The translations under genes were made by a program, and so were the position numbers. A stretch of DNA of 64,000 nucleotides from Microbacterium ureisolvens (lineage in GTDB: Bacteria; Actinomycetota; Actinomycetes; Actinomycetales; Microbacteriaceae): the NCBI RefSeq assembly GCF_015278315.1, contig NZ_JADIJE010000002.1:1-64000 (forward strand). Direction: 5' to 3'. The notes below the pieces were generated by a model. That model ran no database searches. It worked only from the letters and a program-made list of their open reading frames with translations, and was not told where the DNA came from. Of the stretch, positions 1 to 8,197 are shown piece by piece. How positions within the stretch are numbered: position 1 is the first letter of the stretch; each line of letters begins with the position of its first letter.

Positions 1-81
1 TGGTACAACCACGACCGCATCTCAGAACGACTCGAGGGCCTGAGCCCGGTGCAATACCGGACCCAGACCCTCGCGGCCTAG
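1..81 (+). CDS. IS3-family transposase, C-terminal end only (partial)
   Basis: The first 26 codons read WYNHDRISERLEGLSPVQYR and then end in TAG. The pattern YN-x-x-RI-x-x-x-L-x-GLSP-x-x-YR is the typical C-terminus of IS3-family DDE transposases (the OrfB part). The gene starts outside the window, so whether the element is intact cannot be judged. The identification rests on family knowledge of this short tail plus the terminal repeat that follows. Confidence 0.8.
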   Translation, partial: WYNHDRISERLEGLSPVQYRTQTLAA

Positions 82-120
82 GCTTCGACTAAACCAGTCC
101 AACAAACGGGGACCAGTTCA
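1..120 (+). mobile_element. right end of an IS3-family insertion sequence
   Basis: After the transposase stop codon come 39 non-coding bases that end GGGGACCAGTTCA at 108-120. Read from the outside this is TGAACTGGTCCCC, the kind of TGA...TCA terminus that bounds IS3-family elements. The insertion boundary is therefore placed at 120. The other end and the target duplication lie outside the window. Confidence 0.7.
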
Positions 121-147
121 GCATCCGTCCGCCCCTCTTGCGTGCCC

Positions 148-211
148 AGCGCGTTTCGACAGGCTCTACGGCCGGCGCCGCGGCGGGCCGGTCCCAGATC
201 TTGTCGAAGGG
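148..211. repeat. inverted TTCGACAGGCTC / TTGTCGAAGG repeats
   Basis: TTTCGACAGGCTC near 145-160 faces a reverse copy ending TTGTCGAAGGG near 200-210. Degenerate GACAGGCTCAG copies follow to about 280. The same motif recurs within coding sequences at 26651, 36860 and 39016. I see no gene between 121 and 598: reading frames there have no homology I recognise and no plausible ribosome binding site. Confidence 0.55.
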
Positions 212-314
212 CGTGCAGCAGGTGGGCGCTCCGAGAGACAGGCTCAGGCGGCAGGGTCCGCGCAACAGGCTCAGCGGCCCGGTCGGGGCCGCTTCTCGCC
301 GCGCGATGCTCCGG

Positions 315-585
315 GCCGCGTTCCTGCCGCGCGTTCCGGATTCAGGAGATGAGACGTACGCAGGTCGTTCCGGCGCGGATCGTCCTGTTTTCGCCGATTC
401 ACCTGATCCGGAGACGGATGCCGCGGCCCGGGCGCACCGAGAGCCGCGGCCCGCTCGCCGGTTCGCGCCGCGCCGCGTTCCCGCCGTGCGTCACGGATTC
501 AGGCGATGAGACGTACGCAGGTCGTTTCTGGTGCGGATCGTCCTGTTTTCGCCGATTCACCTGATCCGGAGACGGATGCCGCGGC
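315..585. repeat. direct repeat of about 113 bp, two copies (315-427 and 472-585)
   Basis: Both copies run from GCCGCGTTC through CGGATTCAGG, GATGAGACGTACGCAGGTCG and CCTGTTTTCGCCGATTCACC to CGGATGCCGCGGC. They differ by scattered substitutions and one indel. Such conservation between non-coding copies suggests a recent duplication or a short mobile or regulatory repeat. Confidence 0.8.
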
Positions 586-598
586 TCGCGCCGCGCGC

Positions 599-1258
599 CT
601 ACTCCATGCCGTGGAGGACCTCGACGATGCCCGAGAGATGGGCGCGGGTCGCGGCCTCGGCGGCGTCGGGATCCTTCGCGAGGATCGCGTCGATGATCGC
701 GATGTGCTCGGGGGCGGAGGTGGCGGCGCGGCCGGGGTGGAATGCGAGCCGGAACTGGTGCCGAGCCGACTGGGCCCGCAGGCGCTCGAGCAGCTGCGTG
801 GCGGTGCCGTGGCGACTGAGGTCGCGGATGCGGCGGTCGAGCTCCTGGTTGAGGCGCGAGTAGGCCATGAGGTCGCCCGACCCGATGGCCGCCTCGATGT
901 CGGCGCGCAGCGCCCGCAGCTCGTCGGCGTCGGCGGGGGAGAGGTTCTCGGCAGCCTTGCGCGCGCACAGCGTCTCGAGGCCGATGCGCACCTCGACGAT
1001 CTCGATCGCCTCGTCCACGGTGATCGCGCGCACGCGCGCGCCCCGGTTGGGCAGGCGCTCGACGAGTCCCTCGCCCGCGAGGTTCAGCAGGGCCGTGCGC
1101 ACGGACGCGCGCGAGGCTCCGTAGCGCTCGCTGAGGTCCGCCTCGATGAGCCGCTGGTGAGGTGCGAACTGCGCGTCGAGGATCGCCTCGCGGATCAGCT
1201 GCGTGAGGTCGGGACGGTCGAGCGCTTCGTCCTCGCCCAGCACCGCGGCATCCGTCAT
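599..1258 (-). CDS. GntR-family transcriptional regulator (FCD type)
   Basis: A 219-residue regulator. Residues about 15-80 form a winged helix-turn-helix (LIREAILDAQFAPHQRLIEA, then SERYGASRASVRTALLNL). The remainder is an all-helical FCD ligand domain, including RIGLETLCARKAAE. The start at MTDAAVLGEDE was chosen because GGGGAAG lies just upstream; a longer in-frame extension would run through the promoter of the divergent aldehyde dehydrogenase. FCD regulators usually sense organic acids and control a neighbour, so control of the adjacent dehydrogenase is inferred. Confidence 0.85.
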   Translation of the reverse strand: MTDAAVLGEDEALDRPDLTQLIREAILDAQFAPHQRLIEADLSERYGASRASVRTALLNLAGEGLVERLPNRGARVRAITVDEAIEIVEVRIGLETLCARKAAENLSPADADELRALRADIEAAIGSGDLMAYSRLNQELDRRIRDLSRHGTATQLLERLRAQSARHQFRLAFHPGRAATSAPEHIAIIDAILAKDPDAAEAATRAHLSGIVEVLHGME

Positions 1259-1344
1259 CTCGGTCTTCCCCTTCGGCCTCATCGTCCGTGCACTGACACT
1301 ATCTCGCGACCGCAGGGACGGTGCGAAGCATTTCATACGAAATC

Positions 1345-1365
1345 TTCGCGAAAATCGTCGACAAT
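1345..1365. promoter_or_regulatory. candidate GntR operators in the divergent promoter region
   Basis: The space between the two divergent starts holds an AT-rich island with a perfect palindrome TTCGCGAA (1345-1352) and the near-palindrome ATCGTCGACAAT (1354-1365). FadR/FCD-type regulators bind short AT-flanked dyads of this size. The assignment is inferred from position and symmetry. Confidence 0.45.
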
Positions 1366-1463
1366 CTTGATTCCCGCACCGGGGGAGGGGCACGCTGGAT
1401 GAGGTGCCGATCCGCACCGACCCGAGGCGGATCGACGGTGAGCAACGGAGAGGTGGACGTTTC

Positions 1464-2960
1464 ATGGGCGAGACGGCGATGGGGACTGCGGTCCGGACCG
1501 GCCTGTACATCGGGGGTGAGGAGCGGTTCACCGACGACGTGCTGACCATCGCGGATCCCGGCAAGGCGGGCGCGGTCGTCGGCGAGGCGGCTGCGGCGTC
1601 CGCGTCGGACGTGACGGATGCCGTCGCCGCGGCGAAGGCGGCCTTCCCGGGGTGGGCGGCGCTCACGCCGCAGGAGCGCGCCGCGAAGATGGCCGAGGCC
1701 ATCGCCGGGATCGCGGACGACCGCGACGAGGACGCCGCGATCCTGTCGCAGGAGAACGGCAAGGTCCGCATGGAGGCGTGGATCGACGCACTCGTGTTCG
1801 AGATCCGCTGGAATCTGGCGCTCATGCTCGCCGACGAGGTCGACGCGACCAAGACGCTGCCGCCGGTGCCGGGCGCGATCCCGGTGTCGACCGAGGTGGC
1901 CTACCAGCCGCTCGGCGTCGTGACGGTGATCGTGCCGTTCAACTGGCCGATCGCGATCCTCGGCGCGGCACTCCCGCACGCGCTGCTGGCCGGCAACACC
2001 GCGATCGTGAAGCCGCCGCCCTCGGCGCCGCTGGCCACGACGCGCGTGGTCCAGCGCGTGGCCGAGAAGCTCCCGCCGGGCGTGCTGAACGTGGTCACCG
2101 GGCGCGACCAGGACATGGCGGGGCTCATCCAGAACCCCGACATCGCGAAGGTGTGCTTCACCGGCAGCGTCAACGGCGGCAAGCGGATCATGGAGATGGC
2201 GTCGAAGACCCTCACCCGCGTGACGCTCGAGCTCGGCGGCAACGACGCCGCGGTCTTCCTCGACGACGCGATCCTCGACGACGCCCACCTCGACCGGCTG
2301 TACGCGGCGGTCTACGACACGACCGGCCAGATCTGCATGAACGCCAAGCGGGTCTTCGTGCACCGCTCGCGCCTGGACGAGCTGGTGGCGGGGCTCACCG
2401 CACGGCTGGAGGCCGCTCGACTCGGCTACGGCCTCGACGAGGGCACGACGATGGGGCCGCTGCATCAGCCCGCGCAGAAGGCGTTCGTCGACGAGATCAT
2501 CCAGGAGGCGAAGGATGCCGGAGCCGACGTCCGCGAGTTCGGCGCGCTGCCCGAGGGCGACCTGGCCGGCGGCAACTTCGTGCGCCCGGCGATCGTCGTC
2601 GACCCGGCGCTCGACCTGCGCGTGGTCACGCAGGAGCAGTTCGGGCCGGTGATCCCGCTGATCCCGTTCGACGACGAGGCAGAGGCGGTGCGCCTCGCGA
2701 ACGACACGTGGGGCGGGCTCTGCGGCTCGGTGTGGACCGCCTCGCCCGAGGCGGCGCAGCGCGTCGGCTCGCAGCTGGAGTGCGGCTACGTCTGGGTCAA
2801 CGACCACGGCGCCACCCGCCTCGACCTGCGCGCGCCGTTCGGCGGCATGAAGCAGTCCGGGTTCGGCCGGGAGCAGGGCATCGAGGGCGTGCGCGCCTTC
2901 CAGGACACCCGTTCGATCGCGACCCTCGACCCGGAGGTGCTCGCCTCGATGGCGCACTGA
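1464..2960 (+). CDS. NAD(P)-dependent aldehyde dehydrogenase
   Basis: A 498-residue ALDH-superfamily enzyme oxidising an aldehyde to a carboxylic acid. Visible features are VPFNWPIAI, the cofactor loop FTGSVNGGKR, the general-base glutamate in TLELGGND (about residue 256), the catalytic cysteine in TTGQICMNAK (about 291) and FGGMKQSGFGRE near the end. The start at 1464 has GGAGAGG ten bases upstream and is preferred over an in-frame start at 1404. It is divergent from a GntR regulator and ends at a strong terminator, so it is probably monocistronic. The substrate is not evident. Confidence 0.9.
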   Translation: MGETAMGTAVRTGLYIGGEERFTDDVLTIADPGKAGAVVGEAAAASASDVTDAVAAAKAAFPGWAALTPQERAAKMAEAIAGIADDRDEDAAILSQENGKVRMEAWIDALVFEIRWNLALMLADEVDATKTLPPVPGAIPVSTEVAYQPLGVVTVIVPFNWPIAILGAALPHALLAGNTAIVKPPPSAPLATTRVVQRVAEKLPPGVLNVVTGRDQDMAGLIQNPDIAKVCFTGSVNGGKRIMEMASKTLTRVTLELGGNDAAVFLDDAILDDAHLDRLYAAVYDTTGQICMNAKRVFVHRSRLDELVAGLTARLEAARLGYGLDEGTTMGPLHQPAQKAFVDEIIQEAKDAGADVREFGALPEGDLAGGNFVRPAIVVDPALDLRVVTQEQFGPVIPLIPFDDEAEAVRLANDTWGGLCGSVWTASPEAAQRVGSQLECGYVWVNDHGATRLDLRAPFGGMKQSGFGREQGIEGVRAFQDTRSIATLDPEVLASMAH

Positions 2961-2974
2961 CCGGCATCTCGACG

Positions 2975-3018
2975 AAGGGTGGGTCTCCGCGCCTGGCGTG
3001 CGGAGGCCCACCCTTTTT
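2975..3018 (+). terminator. Rho-independent terminator after the aldehyde dehydrogenase
   Basis: AAGGGTGGG and TCTCCGC pair with GCGGAGG and CCCACCCTT around a short loop, followed by a run of T. It lies 15 bases after the dehydrogenase stop codon. Confidence 0.9.
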
Positions 3019-3106
3019 CGCGCCGCCGCGGGCCGCAGGGGGCCGCCGCCACGCCGCATCGCAGGAGGCACTGCTTCAGCGCGGCAGATTGTGGTCGAAA
3101 TTGATA

Positions 3107-3137
3107 GTTGAGAAATTCAACCATCAACTTTTATGAT
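3107..3137 (+). promoter_or_regulatory. promoter with overlapping dyad for the ABC/CoA-transferase operon
   Basis: TTGAGA (3108-3113), an 18-base spacer and TATGAT (3132-3137) make a good -35/-10 pair. The -35 box lies inside the dyad GTTGAGAAATTCAAC (3107-3121). A very similar sequence, GTTGAGAAAGTCAAT, lies at 28521-28535 in the promoter region of another operon next to a MarR gene. Repression by a MarR-type protein is inferred. Confidence 0.6.
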
Positions 3138-3190
3138 GTTATTGCGTCGCCACGAGGCGGCGCCCTTCTGCACAACGATGTGGAGTTCCC

Positions 3191-4096
3191 ATGCGTACCA
3201 GCACTGCCGCCGCCATCGCCGTCCCCCTCGTCGCCGCAGCCCTCCTCGTCGGCTGCTCGGCGTCGCCGTCGCCCGAGGCCGAGCCGGAGGAGACCGCCGC
3301 CGCGGCCGAGGCGCCCCTCTACGATCAGCTTCCCGATGCGATCAAGGACGCCGGGGTCATCAAGATCGCCGGCGACACCCACCCGCCCTACCGGACCATC
3401 GAGGAGGGCGGCGAGATCACCGGCATCGACCCCGATCTGCAGGCCGCGCTGTCGGAGCAGCTGGGCGTGCCATTCGAGATCATCACCTCGTCAGGCCTCG
3501 ACGCCATGCTGACCGGCATGCTGTCGGGCCGCTACGACGCCTTCAACGGCCCCGTGCGCACGACACCCGAGCGCGAGGCCGACTTCGACGCCGTGGTCTG
3601 GATGACCACGCGCACCTCCTACGTCTTCCTCGAGGAGCGCGCCGACGAGCTCGACGACCCGGAGGCGCTGTGCGGCGCCCGGGTCGCCGGCGTGACCGGC
3701 TCGGTCACCGAGAGCCAGCTCCAGCGCTACAACGAGTGGTGCGACGCGGAGGGTCTCGACCCGGCGGAGTTCATCGGCCTCGAGGACAGCAACGCCACGT
3801 TCCTCGCCGTCAACTCCGACCGCGCCGACTACGCCGGCACCACGCAGTCCGCCGCGATCGACCTGCAGGCCTCCGACCCCGACCGTTACGGCTACCTCAT
3901 CCAGTCCGATGAGCAGGGCGCGGGCATCGACCAGCTGGCCCTGTTCATGCCGAAGGGCAACGGGCTCGCCGAGCCGATGCTCGCGGCGTTCGAGGCCATC
4001 TTCGAGAACGGCGAGTACGAGCGCATCATGTCGGAGTGGGGCATCGAGGATGCCGCCGTCGACGCGCCGGCGCTCAACCCGATGACGAGCGAGTGA
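3191..4096 (+). CDS. ABC transporter substrate-binding lipoprotein (polar amino-acid type)
   Basis: A 301-residue periplasmic-binding-type protein tethered to the membrane. It has a lipoprotein signal peptide with lipobox LLVGC (Cys22), then a bilobal SBP_bac_3 fold: GVIKIAGDTHPPYRT, GIDPDLQAALSEQLG and MLTGMLSGRYDAFNGPV. This family binds amino acids or other small polar acids. It is first in a run of genes with a permease, an ATPase and CoA-thioester enzymes, so the imported ligand may be the substrate of those enzymes; that link is inferred. Confidence 0.88.
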   Translation: MRTSTAAAIAVPLVAAALLVGCSASPSPEAEPEETAAAAEAPLYDQLPDAIKDAGVIKIAGDTHPPYRTIEEGGEITGIDPDLQAALSEQLGVPFEIITSSGLDAMLTGMLSGRYDAFNGPVRTTPEREADFDAVVWMTTRTSYVFLEERADELDDPEALCGARVAGVTGSVTESQLQRYNEWCDAEGLDPAEFIGLEDSNATFLAVNSDRADYAGTTQSAAIDLQASDPDRYGYLIQSDEQGAGIDQLALFMPKGNGLAEPMLAAFEAIFENGEYERIMSEWGIEDAAVDAPALNPMTSE

Positions 4097-4100
4097 GACC

Positions 4101-5024
4101 ATGACCGATCTCACGACCCAGCCCGTGCGCAACCCGTTCGCGGACCGCACGGTGGACGTCGCCCACGCGCGACGCCGGATCCACCCCTGGCGCGTGGTCG
4201 TCGGCGCCCTGCTCGTGCTGATCACGGTGCAGATCGTGATGTTCCTCGTCACGAACGAGCGGTTCGACTGGCCCGTCGTCGCGGAGTACCTCTTCAACCC
4301 CACGGTGCTCATGGGGCTCGGCATGTCGCTCATGCTCACGGCCGTCGGCATGGTGCTCGGGTCGATCCTCGGCACGGGACTGGCAGCCGGACAGCTGAGC
4401 GACTTCGCGCCGCTGCGCTGGGCGTGCATCGTCTTCGTCGGTGTGTTCCGCGGCGTCCCCCCGCTCGTGCAGCTGATCTTCTGGTACAACCTCGCCTATC
4501 TGCTGCCCCGGCTCGCAGTCGGCGTGCCGTTCGGCCCCGAGCTCTTCAGCTGGTCGACGAACGAGCTCATCACGCCGCTGACCGCGGCGATCATCGGGCT
4601 GTCGCTCCACGAAGCGGCGTACATGGCCGAGATCATCCGCGCCGGCATCCTCTCGGTCGACTCGGGCCAGCGCGATGCGGCCGCCGCGATGGGCTTCAGC
4701 CGCTGGCACTCGTTCACGCGGGTGGTGCTGCCGCAGGCGATGCGCGTCATCATCCCGCCCACCGGCTCGCAGGTGATCGCGCTCATGAAGGGCACGTCGC
4801 TCGTGAGCGTGATCGCGATGGGCGACCTCCTGCACTCGGTGCAGGTGATCTACAACCGCACCTACGAGGTGGTGCCGATGCTGATCGTCGCCGTCATCTG
4901 GTACCTGGTCGTGGTGACCGCGCTGACGCTGGTGCAGCGTCGCGTGGAGCGGCATTTCAGCAGGGGGATGTCGCGGGCCGCGGTCGCCCGGCGAACCGTC
5001 GAGCGAACGGAGACGACGGCATGA
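4101..5024 (+). CDS. ABC transporter permease (HisM/GlnP type)
   Basis: A 307-residue membrane permease that starts four bases after the binding-protein stop. It has an N-terminal segment of about 55 residues and a transmembrane helix before the core. The EAA loop is clear: LHEAAYMAEIIRAGILSVDS, then GQRDAAAAMGFSRW and VVLPQAMRVIIPPTGSQ. It would form a homodimeric channel with the binding protein upstream and the ATPase downstream. Confidence 0.9.
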   Translation: MTDLTTQPVRNPFADRTVDVAHARRRIHPWRVVVGALLVLITVQIVMFLVTNERFDWPVVAEYLFNPTVLMGLGMSLMLTAVGMVLGSILGTGLAAGQLSDFAPLRWACIVFVGVFRGVPPLVQLIFWYNLAYLLPRLAVGVPFGPELFSWSTNELITPLTAAIIGLSLHEAAYMAEIIRAGILSVDSGQRDAAAAMGFSRWHSFTRVVLPQAMRVIIPPTGSQVIALMKGTSLVSVIAMGDLLHSVQVIYNRTYEVVPMLIVAVIWYLVVVTALTLVQRRVERHFSRGMSRAAVARRTVERTETTA

Positions 5025-5830
5025 ACGTCCACGACAGCGAGTCGCTGACGCCGGTGCTGCAGGTCGTGGGGCTGCGCAAGTCCTACGGCGACCACCTCGC
5101 CCTCGACGGCGTCGACTTCGAGGTCCACGCGCGCGAGGTCGTGGCGGTGCTGGGTCCTTCGGGCTCGGGCAAGTCGACCCTCGTGCGGTGCATCGATCAG
5201 CTGGAGTCCATCCAGGGCGGCGCGATGTACCTCGACGGCGAGCTCCTCGGCTACGAACGGCATCGCGACGGCATCCGTCCGCTGACCGATGCCGATGTGC
5301 AGCGGCAGCGCCGCCGCATGGGCATGGTATTCCAGCAGTTCAACCTCTTCCCGCACTGGACCGTGCTGCGCAACATCACCGAGGCCCCCGTCAAGGTGCA
5401 CGGGGTGTCGCCTGCGGAGGCGAAGGAGCGGGCCATGGAGCTCCTGGCGCGCGTCGGGCTGGCCGACAAGGCGAACGCCCACCCGCGTCAGCTGTCCGGG
5501 GGTCAGCAGCAGCGCGTCGCGATCGCCCGCGCCGTCGCGACGCGGCCGCGCATCCTCCTGTTCGACGAGCCCACCAGCTCGCTCGATCCGGAGCTCGTCG
5601 ACGAGGTGCTGCAGGTGATGAAGGACCTCGCCGAGACCGGGATGACGATGATCGTGGTCACCCACGAGCTGGAGTTCGCCCGGCACGTGGCCGACCGCTG
5701 CGTGTTCATGGCCGACGGCCAGGTGATCGAGGACCGGCCCTCGGCGGACTTCTTCGACCGCCCCGAGTCCACGCGCCTGCGCACGTTCCTGACCCGCACC
5801 TCGGCGGCGCCCGCGGGCGGGCCGGCGTGA
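5021..5830 (+). CDS. ABC transporter ATPase (GlnQ/HisP type)
   Basis: A 269-residue ATPase. It has Walker A GPSGSGKST, Q-loop FQQFNLFPH, signature LSGGQQQRV, Walker B ILLFDEPTSSLD and switch THELEFA. It overlaps the permease by an ATGA, so the two are translationally coupled. The insert between Walker A and the Q-loop (HRDGIRPLTDADVQRQRRR) is typical of amino-acid importers of this class. It completes the importer formed by the two preceding genes. Confidence 0.92.
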   Translation: MNVHDSESLTPVLQVVGLRKSYGDHLALDGVDFEVHAREVVAVLGPSGSGKSTLVRCIDQLESIQGGAMYLDGELLGYERHRDGIRPLTDADVQRQRRRMGMVFQQFNLFPHWTVLRNITEAPVKVHGVSPAEAKERAMELLARVGLADKANAHPRQLSGGQQQRVAIARAVATRPRILLFDEPTSSLDPELVDEVLQVMKDLAETGMTMIVVTHELEFARHVADRCVFMADGQVIEDRPSADFFDRPESTRLRTFLTRTSAAPAGGPA

Positions 5831-6951
5831 TCACCATCCACGCGGTGGGCGACCTCGTCCTCGAGCGCGACGACGCGCGGCCCCTCCTCGACCCCGCCGC
5901 CGACACGCTGCGCGCGGCCGACCTCGTGATCGGACACCTCGAGATCCCCCACGTCGCATCCGGCGTGGTGCAGACGACGGACGTTCCGGCCCTCCCCGGA
6001 CCCCCGTCGGCGCTGGACGCGCTCGCGGAGGCGGGGTTCGGCATCCTCACCCTCGCGGGCAACCACGTGTACGACTTCGGACCCGAGGGCATGCGCGAGA
6101 CCGCCCGCCACTGCGCGGACCGGGGCCTGCGCACAGTGGGCGTCGGAGAGACGATCGACGAGGCGTTCGAGCCGGTCGTCGTCGAGGTCGACGGCACCCG
6201 GATCGCGGTGCTGAGCGTCAACTGCGTCGGGCCGCGCGAGAGCCGGGCGACGACCCTCAAGCCCGGGGCCGCCTACATCGACGTCATCACGCACTACGAG
6301 CCCCGCAACGCGAACCCCGGCGGGCCGCCGCGCGTGGACACGTTCGCAGAGCCCGCGAGTCTGCGCCGGTTCGAGGCGGCGGTGACGGATGCCGCGACCC
6401 GCGCCGACGTCGTCATCGTGGCGCTGCACAAAGGGCTCGTCCACGTGCCGGTCGAGATCGCCGCGTACGAGATCGAGATCGCGCATGCCGCGGTCGACGC
6501 CGGGGCCGCGGCCGTGGTCGGTCACCACGCCCACATCTTCAAGGGCGTCGAGCTCTATCGGGGGAGGCCCGTCTTCCACGGGCTCGGCAATTTCGCGACC
6601 GTGACGAAGGCGCTCTCTGCGGCCCCCGGCGACGCGCCCGAGCGCGAGGCCTGGGCGCGCCAGCGGCGCCGGCTGTTCGGCTTCACCCCCGACCCGGCGA
6701 TGCCCGAGTACCCGTTCCACCCCGAGAGCCGCCACACCGCGATCGCCGTGCTCACCCTCGACGGGGACCGCGTCGAGGGCGGTCTCATCCCGTGCTGGAT
6801 CGACGGCGACGCCCGCCCGGTGCCCGTGGGCGGCACCGAGCGGGGCGACGCGGTCGCCGCCTATCTGCGGGGAATCACCGGCGAGGCCGGATTCGACACG
6901 GAACTCCACTGGGTCGGCGACCGACTCGTCGCCCGCACGAAGGAAGACTGA
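5827..6951 (+). CDS. CapA-family protein (metallophosphoesterase-like)
   Basis: A 374-residue protein of the CapA/PGA_cap family, with a calcineurin-like metal-binding fold. Motifs visible are the N-terminal HAVGDLVLE, IGHLEIP, AGNHVYDFGPEG, VALHKGLVH and VVGHHAHIFKG. It starts with GTG overlapping the ATPase stop (GTGA). No signal peptide is seen, so it should be cytoplasmic, unlike capsule-making CapA proteins that sit at the membrane. Its place between an importer and CoA enzymes suggests a metabolic hydrolase role, but the substrate is unknown. Confidence 0.75.
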   Translation: MITIHAVGDLVLERDDARPLLDPAADTLRAADLVIGHLEIPHVASGVVQTTDVPALPGPPSALDALAEAGFGILTLAGNHVYDFGPEGMRETARHCADRGLRTVGVGETIDEAFEPVVVEVDGTRIAVLSVNCVGPRESRATTLKPGAAYIDVITHYEPRNANPGGPPRVDTFAEPASLRRFEAAVTDAATRADVVIVALHKGLVHVPVEIAAYEIEIAHAAVDAGAAAVVGHHAHIFKGVELYRGRPVFHGLGNFATVTKALSAAPGDAPEREAWARQRRRLFGFTPDPAMPEYPFHPESRHTAIAVLTLDGDRVEGGLIPCWIDGDARPVPVGGTERGDAVAAYLRGITGEAGFDTELHWVGDRLVARTKED

Positions 6952-6952
6952 C

Positions 6953-8197
6953 ATGAGCACCATCGACGGCCCCCTCGCGGGCAAGACCGTGATCGACCTC
7001 ACGACGGCCCTCGCAGGTCCCTACGCCACCCTGCTGCTGGCGAGCCTCGGCGCGCGGGTGATCAAGGTCGAGAACCCCACCCGCGGCGGCGACTCTTCGC
7101 GCAACAACTCTCCGTATGTCACGGCGGACGGCCTGCAGATGCGGCGCACCGGTCCCGACGACATGTCGGTGTCGATGATGGCGCGCGGCCGCGGCAAGGA
7201 GAGCGTCACCCTCAACCTCAAGCACCCCGAGAGCCGCGGCGTCTTCTTCGACCTCGTGCGCCACGCCGACATCGTCGTCGAGAACTACAGCGCCGGCGTC
7301 ACCCGGCGGCTCGGCATCGACTACGCCGCCGTCCAGCAGGTGAACCCGCGCATCGTCTACACCTCCATCAGCGGGTTCGGCGCGCAGGGCGTCGCCGGCG
7401 AGGGCAAGGCGATGGACACGATCATCCAGGCGCTGAGCGGGGTCATGATGACCGCCGGCGAGCCGGGCGACGCGCCGATCCGGTTCGGCCTTCCCATCGG
7501 CGACCTCGTCGCGCCGCTGTTCGCCGTGATCGGAACGCTCGCCGCGGTGATGGACGCCGAGGCGACCGGCGAGGGACAGCACGTCGACGTCTCGATGCTC
7601 GGCAGCCTCACGTCGCTCGTGGCGTGCGAGCCGTTCGACGCGCTCGAGTCGGTCGGATTCCCGCTGCGCACCGGCTCGGTCGTGCCGCGGCTCGCGCCGT
7701 TCGGCACCTTCCAGTCCGCCGACGGCTGGTTCGCGATCTGCGCGCCCACCGACCAGTTCGCCGAGGGCACCCTCGCCGCCATGGACAACGGGCACCTCGC
7801 CGAAGACCCGCGCTTCTCGTCGCGCGATGCGCGCGTCACCCACGCCGACGAGCTCCACGGCATGATCGCCGAGTGGGCCGCCACGCGGTCGTCGGCCGAG
7901 GTGCTGTCGGCGCTCGAGCGCAACGGCGTGCCGGCGGCCCCCGTCCGCGACACGGCGACCGCCGTCCGCGACGACATCGTGACCAGCCGACGCGAGGTCG
8001 TGCCGCTCGTGCACCCGCGCTTCGGGCACTTCGAAGGGCTCTACGGCAGCGGCCTGCCGGTCGTCTTCTCGCGCAGCTCCGCCGACCTGTCGCGGCCGGC
8101 GCCGGCGCTCGGCGAGCACACCGGCGACGTGCTCGAGGGGCTGCTCGGCTACGACCAGGAGCGGGTCGAGGGGCTGCGCCGGGACGGCGTGCTGTGA
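6953..8197 (+). CDS. class III CoA-transferase (CaiB/BaiF family)
   Basis: A 414-residue CoA-transferase. It begins with LAGKTVIDLTTALAGPYAT and LGARVIKVENP and has ENYSAGVTRRLGIDY. The catalytic aspartate is in GKAMDTIIQALSG (about residue 155), and CAPTDQFAE and GVPAAPVRDT follow. These enzymes move CoA between carboxylic acids. Two proteins resembling 2-hydroxyacyl-CoA dehydratase subunits follow directly, the same pairing as FldA with FldBC in anaerobic phenyllactate dehydration, so this gene probably makes their CoA-thioester substrate (inferred). Confidence 0.88.
   Translation: MSTIDGPLAGKTVIDLTTALAGPYATLLLASLGARVIKVENPTRGGDSSRNNSPYVTADGLQMRRTGPDDMSVSMMARGRGKESVTLNLKHPESRGVFFDLVRHADIVVENYSAGVTRRLGIDYAAVQQVNPRIVYTSISGFGAQGVAGEGKAMDTIIQALSGVMMTAGEPGDAPIRFGLPIGDLVAPLFAVIGTLAAVMDAEATGEGQHVDVSMLGSLTSLVACEPFDALESVGFPLRTGSVVPRLAPFGTFQSADGWFAICAPTDQFAEGTLAAMDNGHLAEDPRFSSRDARVTHADELHGMIAEWAATRSSAEVLSALERNGVPAAPVRDTATAVRDDIVTSRREVVPLVHPRFGHFEGLYGSGLPVVFSRSSADLSRPAPALGEHTGDVLEGLLGYDQERVEGLRRDGVL

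Noticed and set aside
122-598. Open frames of 120-140 codons in the repeat region
   Set aside because: They run through direct and inverted repeats in several phases, have no ribosome site and no recognisable domain.
5827-6951. Annotating CapA as a capsule (poly-gamma-glutamate) synthesis gene
   Set aside because: No capB/capC/capD partner, no signal or membrane segment, and the operon context is metabolic.
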